Source of the DNA: Hydrangea macrophylla
Taxonomy: Eukaryota > Streptophyta > Magnoliopsida > Cornales > Hydrangeaceae
Assembly: GCA_033977485.1 (NCBI GenBank)
Contig: CM066998.1
Coordinates: 27,901,501 to 27,965,500 of the forward strand
Direction: 5' to 3'
Length of the DNA stretch: 64,000 nt
The notes below the pieces were generated by a model. The model worked only from the letters and a program-made list of their open reading frames with translations, did not search any database and was not told where the DNA came from. A program made the translations under genes and the position numbers. Below are positions 45,076-54,869 of this stretch, piece after piece; within the stretch, counting starts at the first letter, position 1, and every line of letters begins with the position of its first letter.

Positions 45076-47245
45076 TCAGTCCTCCTCTTCTTCGTCCTCC
45101 GTCGGACCGCCCGGAGTGTACGTCGGCGACGACCTCCTCCTACCACCTCTACATCTTGGACCAGTCCTCGATGAGCCAGCCCCGCCTCCACGGTACTGCA
45201 CACGCAAATAAAAATGAAGGCAATCAGTAAGGGAACAACAAAAAAAGGCACAAAAACAGAGTCGAGTCAGAGATTTACCAAGGACGCCATCTGATTGGCG
45301 GCGAATTGCCGCATACCATCCATCTGTCAAAATAAAAAAATCCAGGGTTAGAACCTTGTAACCTTAAGAAAGTGCAAAATTAGAGACATACCCGGTGGTC
45401 TCGTGTAAGGACCAGGGACCGTAGGCTAGCCGCCAAGGCGTGACCCTCCTCAGCGTAACTCCAAGGAACGTTGAGGACGCCCGCTGGCTGAGTAGGGTAC
45501 CCACATGTGACTCGTGGCACCTCCATCATTTGGGGAGTGCCATCAGCGCCTAGAACATTGATGGTCTAATCCCAAGGGGGGATAGGGTCGGGAGCCTGAG
45601 GAGCCTGTCTCCTGTACATCTCGCGAAGCTGCAGGCACAGAATAAAGATAGATAAAAAACATGAGCAATGAATATAAACAGAAATACAAAAAAGAACTCA
45701 CCTCCAGGAGTGGGAAGTTAGGCATCAGGAAACGGCCACGGTAAGCCTCATAACCGGTCTCAGAAAGAAAATGGTCCCAAACATCGGTGCCAGCTAAAGC
45801 CGCCAGCAGAGCATCTCCCGAAAGGTCACTAGCATCCATCACAGGAGGATCATGAGGGACGCGATACTGGGAACCACCAACCACCTGCCGAGACACCCGC
45901 TCACCAAGAAACCACTGCCTGCACTCAGTACTCTCCAGCAGAAGGCGGCAAGAAGTAAGAGAATTAACCGCTTGTATCTCCTCAGTGGCGGCATAAGCGA
46001 CGCCCTCCCAAGGCGCCCAACCAACACTAGAGGCTGTCAACCCAGTTAAGAAGTTCCGAAGCAAAACAATCCGATGGGCCCCGCTCTTCACCCCAACAAC
46101 GTCCCTCCGCCATCTCAAGCCTCGTGGGAATAGAGGCACAGGAGCCATACCATCCTCATCCTCGCCTGACTCGTCTGCTGGGGAGGGAGCCAACATCTTC
46201 AAGTATTCAAAACTCCAAAGCTGCACAGACAAAGGAGAAATCAGAACATGTATGAAAATCAAAGAGATGGAAGATAAAAGAAGAAGCAGTGCATACCTCC
46301 CAAGCTCGCCAGAATCCCCCAGTAGATTTAACATCGCCCCGAGAGACCTCCCCCATATGCTTGTAGAGATGGGCCAGGGCAGCACCGCCCCAGTTGTAGG
46401 AGGGGATCTCATCAATGGTCGCCAGGCAAGAAAGGAGCCTCAAGCTCACCCGGTCGTTCCTTGTCGCAAAGATGGAGCACCCGAGGACATACAGAAGGTA
46501 AACCCTCAAAAGCTGGGAATTGTTCAGATTGTGATTACCTCTACCATAGGCCCAGTAAAGCCAGCCGCAGGGGAACCAATGCCTCTCCAGGTTAGGGGGA
46601 ACAGCCCCAATCAACATCTCCACCGCCTCCGGGTCAATCTCATAAAAATAGTCCAGAACCAGGCGCTTCCCGCCGACCCTCAAGCCCGTGATCATGGAGA
46701 AATCAAAAGGCGTCATAGTCATCTCTCCGAACGGCAGGTGGAAAGTGTTGGTAGTGTCCCACCACCTCTCAGCCAGTGCATAGAAGTGAGCCAGATCATT
46801 GCTACTTTTCAAAACCAAGCGGACGAAGCCTCCAAACCCGGCATCATCAACCATCCTCTTAACGGTGGGCGAAAGCTGGGTATACCACAAGAAAGCATGG
46901 GCAAGGCTACCATGGCCTTTCAATGCCACTTCCGGCACCTGCACACAACAAAGGCGACAAATGATGCACAAAATCACTATTCACAACCCGAGAGCAAAAT
47001 TCACAAAATCAACATTTGAGCACAAGTTGAACTTCTAACAGTCTCTAAGTGTACGCTACGGCTCACAAAACTAGCATAGTACATAAAAGTGGTCCTAAAA
47101 TGTCGAAAGTTTCACGTACCAAGCTCGCTAGAGCCGCGGCCGAAAGATGGTGTTGGGGGTCTCGCAAAATCACGTCCGGGGTGTGCATCTCGGCCTTCAT
47201 CCGTCCTTTGGCCTTCTTAGACGGTCTCCTTGAGCTCGAAGCCAT
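45076..47245 (-). CDS. Antisense, intron-containing plant mobile domain (PMD/MAIN-like) gene inside the Tat element
   Basis: Six coding exons can be joined on the minus strand: 47245-47120, 46938-46297, 46220-45702, 45628-45392, 45323-45279 and 45195-45076. All five introns (181, 76, 73, 68 and 83 bp) have GT...AG ends and every junction is in phase 0. The exon total is 1,689 nt, 563 codons including the stop. Exon 2 holds the PMD core: WWDTTNTFHLPFGEMTMTPF and ITGLRVGG near residues 102-132, then AALAHLYKHMGEVSRGD; exon 3 begins LWSFEYLKMLAP. The C terminus is basic then acidic (RGGRRRSSP...EDEEEEED). One TAG at 45566-45568 in exon 4 interrupts the frame, so this copy would give a truncated product. 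A further 5'-UTR intron is predicted at 47348-47250. Host PMD proteins (MAIN, MAIL1) act in nuclear gene silencing; what a transposon copy does is not known. Confidence 0.8.
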
Positions 47246-47249
47246 GGAT

Positions 47250-47348
47250 CTACAAGAAAAATGGAAGTCACATTTAAACTTTCTTCTTGAAAATTTGGGC
47301 AAACCAAAACACCAATCAAAAATCCAACTACGAGGAAAGATTACTCAC
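47250..47348 (-). other. Predicted 5'-UTR intron of the antisense PMD gene
   Basis: On the minus strand GCGGTCAG is followed by GTGAGTAATC, a strong donor, and TTTTTCTTGTAG is followed by ATCC and then the start ATG, a strong acceptor. The 99-bp interval is of normal size for a plant intron. Confidence 0.65.
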
Positions 47349-47439
47349 CTGACCGCGCACAAGCTGCGTTTTGTGTGAATTTTGGCTTCAAAAACACCTC
47401 AAAGTGGCCAAGAATGAGCTTTAGGAGCTCAAAAACCCG

Positions 47440-47447
47440 AAATATAA
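47440..47447 (-). promoter_or_regulatory. TATA-like element of the antisense PMD gene
   Basis: The minus strand reads TTATATTT about 95 bp before the predicted 5'-UTR donor site and just downstream (minus sense) of the GC-rich repeat at 47468-47529. It is the best TATA candidate for a leftward promoter in this region. Confidence 0.4.
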
Positions 47448-47467
47448 GAAGATGAAGTCCGGCCACC

Positions 47468-47529
47468 CAGTGCCGCCATGGCACTGGCCAACTGCCGCCG
47501 CGGCAGTGGCCCAGTGCCGCCGCGGCACT
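47468..47529. repeat. GC-rich repeat upstream of the antisense gene, shared with the LTR promoter
   Basis: Three units built on GTGCCGCCGCGGCACTGGCC stand in the same register as the three units at 49985-50046 of the 3' LTR. The flanking sequences do not match the LTR, so only the repeat is shared. The following 47540-47630 is CpG-rich with CCCGTTTTGGCC repeats. Confidence 0.8.
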
Positions 47530-47819
47530 GCTCCCCGTGGGCCCCGCGTCGCTCCGTTTTGCTCCGTTTCGCCCCGTTTTGGCCCGTTTTGGCCTTTTTC
47601 AGCCCGTTTTTGGCCCCGATCAGCCCCGATGGCCCATTCCAATCAAGATTTATGAGGTTTTACCCCAAGCAGACTAAAAGTTGTCAGAACTACCTCCAGC
47701 AGGCAAAAACTGGGAAAAATCGGCTCCCGAAGACCCGAATCGGTCGTTTCAGGACAATCGTCGCGAATTCCGATAATTCTAGTAACGGATCCTGGTTTTT
47801 AGTTATTGCACCGAATAAA

Positions 47820-48300
47820 GAAAAGAAATTCCCCAAGAACCCTGCATCATCCCCCGAGGACAAAAGCAGACAGATACCAGCTCCCAGAGGCCCTGACAGG
47901 CTCTTTTGGATTGAGCGCAAAAAGAGATTCCCCGAGAACCCTGCATCATCCCCCGAGGACAAAAGCAGACAGATACCAGCTCCCAGAGGCCCTGACAGGC
48001 TCTTTTGGATTGAGCGCAAAAAGAGATTCCCCGAGAACCCTGCATCATTCCCCGAGGACAAAAGCAGACAGATACCAGCTCCCAGAGGCCCTGACAGGCT
48101 CTCTTGGATTGAGCACCAAAAGAGATTCCCCGAGAACCCTGCATCATCCCCCGAGGACAAAAGCAGACAGATACCAGCTCCCAGAGGCCCTGACAGGCTC
48201 TCTTGGATTGAGCATCAAAAGAGATTCCCCGAGAACCCTGCATCATCCCCCGTGGACAAAAGCAGACAGATACCAGTTCCCGGAGACCCCGACAGGCCCG
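47820..48300 (+). repeat. 99-bp tandem array, about five copies
   Basis: The unit starts GATTCCCCGAGAACCCTGCA and contains GACAAAAGCAGACAGATACC and CAGAGGCCCTGACAGGCTCT; its first bases recur exactly 99 bp apart (for example 47925 and 48024). Because 99 is divisible by three, the array is open in several frames on both strands, which gives long but meaningless ORFs. Confidence 0.95.
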
Positions 48301-49094
48301 TAAGATTCGATCAAAAGGAGCAGTTGAAGAGAGATCCTAGAAAGTATCGCTTCATCCCCAGCAGATTCAGATTAATCCTCAGCAGATTTATACACCGTCA
48401 GTAGTCCATTGTCGACTCGTCATCTTGATGTAAACATCGTCGGTCCATCGCTCTCATCACACCATTGGGGCCTCCATGTTCATCATAGGACGTCCCAGGA
48501 TTTCACGTTCGTCCCGTGACTTCTATGTCAGTCTCTTAATTTCCAGGGCCCCTGTGTCCGTCGGTTATTTGCCAAAAGAAATCTTCGATCATAGTCCTCT
48601 GAGACCCCACACCCAATTACATTCGCTCGCAAAGCACACTTCCAGAAGTTTGCCCCTAAACCCAGAGTTTTCTAGACTTCAATGCCCTTATCTAAGTCAC
48701 CCACCACGTCACAATCACAAACACTAGCACAACACTAGCCCACTCGGAGTGGCACACCCCATGGCACCTGCTCATTCTAGGGTCAGAAAACTAGGCATGA
48801 TAGGATTCATGTATGAGATCATATCACATCCACACATTGCATATCATCCTCATATATCATAGCATCCGCCTGATTGCTGTGTATGTGCATATGTGATTTA
48901 TCCCTTTGTGTCCTGAACTACGTCCTGGTCTGATTCCCCTTGGGATACGTAGGCAGCTCACGCGGAGCACGACCAGCATCATCCTTCCATCTTTTGCAAC
49001 GCTGTTTGTCCTAAATCTATAGCCTCCAAAATGTTCTGTCTCTTCAAAACTTTGGCACTCGCTTGCGACATGCGTTGCCTCGCAAGTTCATGCC
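48301..49094 (+). other. Tat 3' untranslated region up to the polypurine tract
   Basis: No gene is recognised. Near the end lies the third GAACTACG...GGATACGTAGGCAG block (48911-48953), about 140 bp before the polypurine tract. Confidence 0.65.
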
Positions 49095-49108
49095 AAAGAG
49101 GGGCAAAC
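49095..49108 (+). other. Polypurine tract of the young Tat element
   Basis: AAAGAGGGGCAAAC abuts the 3' LTR start TGTAGACACC. The identical 14-mer is found in the old minus-strand Tat at 29601-29614. Confidence 0.85.
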
Positions 49109-52100
49109 TGTAGACACCCCATTTTGTCGGCTATCAGATTTAGGAGACCCATAGCTTGGTGGTTCGCAATGATCGTAAAAGACTCAAAAGGACTCTCGGA
49201 AGTCAGCTCTATCTCTCAGAATGCTCAGAATGACCAAAATGCCCCTGAAAGCCCGAAAACTCCCAGATTTGGTCCCAAAGTTCTGAAAACATGCTACGTC
49301 GTAAGAAAAGTGATAAAATGAGTTTTTAAGTAAAACTGGATGAAATCGCCAGCTCCCGGAGACCCCCGGAAGTCCCGGAAGTTCCCCGAAAGTCCCCGTT
49401 GACCGGTTTGACCAAGGTTTGACCAGGTTTGACCAGAGTTTGACCAAGTTTGACCAAGTTTGACCGAAATTGTCTGAATTCACCAGAACCATTCTAAATA
49501 ATGAGAAAAGTATTAAAACAAGTTCCAAAAGAAAATTGAGCGAAAACATCAGCTCCTGGGAGCTCCCAGAGGTTCCCAGAACTTCGCGGGAATCCCAGGT
49601 TTGACCGGTTTGACCAAGATTTGACTTTGGAATCGGGGCACCGAAACAATTTTCAAATATTTTTCATGGATACTAGAGGTCAATAGCTTTCCAACGGTAT
49701 ATCGCACATAATTTCTGGATTTAAAACGAATTTATTATGAATTTCCAAAGGCGAAAAAGGGAATCAAATCGGCTTTTATCGCGAATACCGCAAAACTTTT
49801 CAAAGTGACCTATCTCCGAACTATTTTTTATGTAAAGTAGACTCCATTACCTTTCCAACGGTATATCACAACCTCGATTTGGAGTTCGTACGCATTTTCT
49901 GTGAATTTTGGACAAAATAGGGCCTTTTGGCGAATACCGAAACTTCGGGGGGCCTAAACAGCATTATCCAGACGAAGGGAGGAGCAGTGCCGCCGCGGCA
50001 CTGGCCCACTGCCGCCGCGGCAGTGGCCCAGTGCCTCCGCGGCACTCCCCTCCAGAACAGTAAGTTTTTGTAAATACTTTTGTGGTCCCATTTTGATTAA
50101 TTAAAATCCAAAACGACGTAGTTTCATGATTTCAGATGTTTGGGACCAATGGGAGTACTTTCTAAATCCCAAAAACACCCCAAGTTGGCCTATATAAACA
50201 CCCCATTACTCCTCATTTTGGGGAGAGTCAAATGCAAGTTTAGAGAAAGTTTGGGAGAGAAAGTGTAGAGATAAGGTTAGAGTGGAGAGAAAAGAAGCTT
50301 TCTTCTTTGATTTTTTCAAAACAAAAGTGAGTTCTAACTTTGTTTTTACTTCATTACTTCCATTTACTTCAACATTCAATACTCCCAACCACCATTTTTA
50401 GTGAGCATTCAAGAGTGTGGAAGCTTCTTCCATGTCTAGTGTCATTACATATGAGTGATACACCAATCTACAAGTCTCATGCTTCATGAATATCATCTAT
50501 TGATTATCACCTACTTGCTTGTTTATTTATTGTTCATCTCTTCTCATCCCATTTCTTTTTACTTTCTTTATTTACTTACTAGTTCATCATCATCTAAATG
50601 ATGACATGAAGTTTGGGGTGAGTGAATCCTCATGGATAGTAGCTCTTGACCTCAAAAACATGTTTGATAGATGATGACCATAACCTCAAATACTTCCAAG
50701 GTATTCTTGGAATGTATTGAAGTTATGTCCAAAAACAAAATAAATCTCTCCAACAATCTTGGAGGTTCTTAAATGATGAGTTTGATGTAGGTATTCTAAG
50801 TGGCTATGATCCTTATTGAGTGTTGAAAACATGTTTTCAAAACACCTATTTCAAAACCCCTCTAAATCCCTCTCATTTGGTTTCAAGAAACAAAACTTTG
50901 TTTTCTCCAAAATCTTCAAAACAATGAGTCAAAACAGTGAGTGAGTTGAGTTCAAAGATTTTTCTAGAACACAATACTTAACATATGGATACAAGGCCAC
51001 TTGGAAAGTCTTCCTAACTCATTGGAGAACACCCATGATTTTTGGTTTGACTTGGAAGTACTTGGAAATGGTCCATTTGGGTCCCAACATTCCTTCCAAA
51101 CATTCTGTTTTTTGCTGTCACAGCAGCTAGGTCAACTTACGACCTCTTTTCCAGAAAACTTTTCCAAACGGGGTGGTCCTAACTTATTTTTCCCTTAAAA
51201 TTCAATGTCGTAGGAAACTTTATGTATAAAATGGGCCTCTAGATCATTCTTTTTCATTTTCTAAGATTTTCTGACATTTCAGTCGACAGTACGAACTCTG
51301 TTTCTGAGTGACCTCTATTGTTTATATAATTTCTCTCAATCTGTGATAGATATTCAAGATTGGCCTTTTGGGTTGTGTTCTAGACACAATAAGGAACATC
51401 TCCATAAAAAATCATGCATTTAAAACATTCCTAACCCCTCTTTTCAAATTCCAAAATATCATGCTACTGTTCTGTCCACTATTCACAGCAAGTACACTTT
51501 AACTTTCATTCTTTGATTTGAGGCTTATATGCATTCCAAATTAGTTCATATCTTAGGAAGTGGTTCATACTACATTTGTATATATCCCATGTTGATTTCA
51601 TTCATTCATTCTTGCCCATTTTAGACTTCTAAGCCATTCTAGAAATCCATGTACACAAAACACACTACAACCTTTGCACATTTTTAGATACATACATTGC
51701 ATTCATGCAAGATTTGGGGTTTTTTGTAACTCTTAATCTAAGGAGATTATAAGGAATGAACTCGATCACTCGTTCATGCTTCCCCTTGATCTATTCATCC
51801 TTTCTCATCCATCCCGGGGATTGAGAGGTCTTCTTTTATCAAAGAATAACATGCATCATTCTGGCCTTGCTAAGCATATTTTGATTTCTTTGCTTATTTG
51901 TTTCAATAACAATTCATGTCCCCCTTTAGATTAGGAAGTCTTGATTATTTGATACATGATTAGACGATTTTTCCTAGGTTTGTTTGTGTGATCTTTCACT
52001 TTACATTGCATGATATTTGGCTTAGATCTTATGAATGATATCTTATCTTTTGATCTTCCAATTTCAAGTTTTCTTATGTGATGTAATATACTACAATAGT

Positions 52101-52424
52101 ATTAATTGTCGAACCAAACATAGTATAAGATGATTATTTGGATGCTAATTGAGGCCCGTCGAAAGACGGGGCGAGTTGAGGGTGTTTTAGTCGCGACAAA
52201 GGCTCCTTCCTCTCTCGTACCAAAACCCCGAACCAAGTTCTTTGGTTATGAAGGGCCGGTGCCCTTATCCGCTTGGGTGAGTCAAAATTAGGTTTCTTGG
52301 TTCCTTAAAGACCAAGTGGCGACTCTGTATCTGTTTTCAACAGACCTTTCGTTTTCTTTCCTTGATTCAAATCAATTTCAAAACAATCTCAAACAAGAGA
52401 AGTGGTCCACTTCCGGTGTCCACA
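49109..52424 (+). repeat. 3' LTR of the young Tat element
   Basis: This 3,316-bp copy matches 31954-35237 with scattered substitutions. Compared with the 5' LTR it has one extra TTGACC-containing unit (10 bp, near 49440) and one extra GC-rich unit (22 bp, at 50021-50042). The TATA box is at 50191-50198. It is followed by the target duplicate CTTAC at 52425-52429. Confidence 0.95.
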
Positions 52425-52429
52425 CTTAC

Positions 52430-53454
52430 ATAGTTTAAATCTGACTAGATCGTAGTTTTGCTTGTTGGTAGCGTTTAAATCATAGTTTCTTGTTGATTGC
52501 ATGTTTAAATCTCAACCAAACGCAACTTTAATGAGTACTTACATTAAGAATAAAACTGTGACGCTCCAGACCATGTCTGAGTAGTCCCCAGGTTGGGAGA
52601 TCACGATGAAATCGTGATCTGAAGCCTCTGCCATGCAGCAGAATAATTCCTGTGTTCGATCGATCGAAGTCGTTCGATCGATCGGACCAGAGACACAGTC
52701 GATCGATCGAATACAGTTCGATCGATCGAGAGAAGAAGATATTCGATCGATCGAAAGCGCGTCGATCGATCGAACCCTCTGATTCTTGAGGACATTCTAT
52801 GCGGTATTCCTAGACTTTCTGTTTTACTGGATTGTTATCAAATTGTCCCAAAATGCTCAATTTGTCAAAACAGTATGTGAACTTTAAGCCTTGAGGCATT
52901 TTTCTTCAATAACTTTTGCAAACCATTCTCAATGCTAACACCATTGGAGGTGAGAGTCTTAACTATTGTTTTAAACCACTTTTGTATATTTCGAACTCCA
53001 TTGTGATGATATAGTCCCGGTCATGAAAGGGCTATGGATTCTTTATCCTAAGAGAAATACGGAATACTATAGAGGATGTACTCAATTGAGCTTCAATGCA
53101 ACTGCATGGTAGATGGCTAGGTTGCGGTGGATTCGTGTAATCCCAACATTCCTTTTTAATTAAGAAAAACACATTTTAAATTATGGCTTTAATTAATTAG
53201 TTGGTAATTAATTAGTTGGTAATTAGTTTATTTTAGTTTAATTGTTTTAATCTTTTTAGTAGTTGATAAATTGTGGGACTTTGTGTTCTGCATTATTAAA
53301 ATATTAATTTTTATTTTCTTGTTTGAGATTAATCTAAGTAATTAGTTTAACACCTTCCCTGTGGGATCGACCTGGACTTAACCAGACTACTACTTGCACG
53401 ATTACCTACACTTGGGTATAGCATACAAGCGCACACAGAAAAATTCTCGTGTCA
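52430..53454 (+). repeat. Right part of the Athila 5' LTR
   Basis: This part continues the split LTR after the Tat insertion and ends CTCGTGTCA, six bases before the primer binding site. It includes a TCGATCGA cluster (52654-52775) and a CCCTGTGGGATCGACCTGGA block near 53355 that is typical of Athila LTR ends. Together with 31337-31953 the LTR would be about 1.64 kb. Confidence 0.75.
52654..52775 (+). repeat. TCGATCGA motif cluster 4
   Basis: Six copies of CGATCGATCG, most extended to TTCGATCGATCGA(A/G), fill about 120 bp at spacings of 18-26 bp. This is the densest and least degenerate cluster in the window. Confidence 0.9.
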
Positions 53455-53460
53455 AGTTTT

Positions 53461-53478
53461 TGGCGCCGTTGCCGGGGA
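53461..53478 (+). other. Primer binding site of the Athila element
   Basis: TGGCGCCGTTGCCGGGGA is identical to the site of the minus-strand element at 19430-19447 and defines the 5' end of the Athila internal region. Confidence 0.88.
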
Positions 53479-53585
53479 AGGCGACAAGCTAACGCTTCGA
53501 TTACCTCAAATCTTTCTTTATCTTATTTCTGTTTTTCTTTTTCTTCTGTTCTTTAGATTAAAAACTACTTAGGGTCTTTCCCTTT

Positions 53586-54868
53586 ATGTCCGATAATTCC
53601 ATCGAAGGAATTTTCGGAAACCCATTCTATTCATCCAATTCATCTAGTTCGATTAACCCCATAGTTACACCGATCGACTCAATGGCCGACAATCAAAGCG
53701 AAAATGGTGATAATGTGGTTGTACCAATCGACGATTCACTTCGTCCTTTGTGCGATCTCATGACACCTGAACATGCGCCTACACCTTCTTGTATTCTCAT
53801 TCCACCCCATGCAGGCGAATTTCAATTTCGCAATGGAATGATTCAACTCCTTCCTACCTTTCATGGAATGGAGAGCGAGAAGGCATATCTACATGTCAAG
53901 GACTTTGAGGATGCTTGTAAAACTTTCTCATAGAATTTTCCTGTAGACGTGACACGTTTAATACTATTTCCTTTCACTCTGAAGGATAAAGCAAAAGGGT
54001 GGTTACTCACCTTGAAGCCAAACTCCAGCTACACTTGGCATGTAATTAACACCGCTTTTTTAAAGAAATTCTTTCCACCTCACATGACCACAGAGCTTAA
54101 ATGACAAATCAATTCTTACAAACAAAAGAGCAATGAAATGTTCACCCAAACTTGGGAGCGTTTCAAGGAATTGCTACTCTCATGCCCACATCATGGGTAT
54201 GAGAAATGGAAAACCATCAGCTACTTTTATAAAGGGCTAAATGGTGAAACGAAAAAGTTGGTCGAGACCATGAGTTCAGGGCCATTTCTGCGTAAAAACA
54301 CGGAAGAAGCTGAAGCTCATTTTGAGTGGTTAGCTGAACATGCCCATGAGTGGTCAAATTCAGACGATGTCCCACGCTCACAGATATCCTGTGTGGATGA
54401 GAAAAGTCTATATCAATTTAAAAGTGAGGATCATTTGATGAACAAGTATGAAGAACTAGTGAAGAAAGTGGAAGAATTGGGGATGAAAGGAGAGAGTTTT
54501 AGGCAGTTCTTGCCTGAAGAACCATGTGGCACATGTAACATGCTGGGGCACACTACTCAATATTGTCCCAATGTGCCATATTTTCAAGAACAATCTCCCA
54601 TGGAAATGAATGCCATGCAAGGGTATAGGGGGGCGGGGAATTCCTACAACAATTATAATTCACAAAATAATAACAATAGATGGAATCACCCCGGGTTCGA
54701 TTGGAAAAATAATGCTGGGACCCAAAATCAATATCAACAACAATAGCCCTACAATAATAATAATCAATATCAAGGGCAATACAACAGGCAGTCCCAACCA
54801 TTCCATCAAAATAGAGCAAATTACTACAACCAAGCTCAACCCTCTAACAATCAACAAGCAAATATTTA
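53586..54868 (+). pseudogene. gag: Athila Gag, several in-frame stops
   Basis: The frame starts at ATG 53586 (MSDNSIEGIFGNPF). It runs through the gag domain (IQLLPTFHGMESEKAYLHVK, FPFTLKDKAKGWL, TWERFKELLLSCPHHGYEKW) and a CX2CX4HX4C zinc knuckle, CGTCNMLGHTTQYC, near 54526-54567. In-frame stops lie at 53931-53933, about 54102-54104 and 54744-54746. Asn/Gln/Tyr-rich sequence follows up to the protease part. The same frame carries on into the protease without a shift, as in other Athila elements. It is non-functional as it stands. Confidence 0.88.
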
Positions 54869-54869
54869 C

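Larger units (their letters stand above)
31954..52424 (+). mobile_element. Young Tat/Ogre-type Ty3/gypsy retrotransposon, complete, 20,471 bp
   Basis: LTRs of 3,284 and 3,316 bp begin TGTAGACACC and end GGTGTCCACA. CTTAC is duplicated at 31949-31953 and 52425-52429. The order is 5' LTR, primer site, tandem repeat, gag-protease, RT/RNase H/second RNase H/integrase, a non-coding repeat region, two antisense genes, a 99-bp tandem array, polypurine tract, 3' LTR. The second, archaeal-type RNase H, the long size and the antisense ORFs between pol and the 3' LTR are features of the Tat lineage. LTRs are almost identical, so insertion is recent. Pol has one in-frame stop and two frameshifts, so this copy is probably not autonomous now. 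It sits inside the 5' LTR of the Athila element. Confidence 0.95.

Noticed and set aside
46252..47019. Plus-strand ORF of 255 codons
   Set aside because: It overlies PMD exon 2 on the other strand; only the minus strand shows the domain and the splice sites.
47478..48404. Long ORFs of 147-308 codons on both strands
   Set aside because: They are open only because the 99-bp tandem unit is divisible by three; the translation simply repeats a 33-residue unit.
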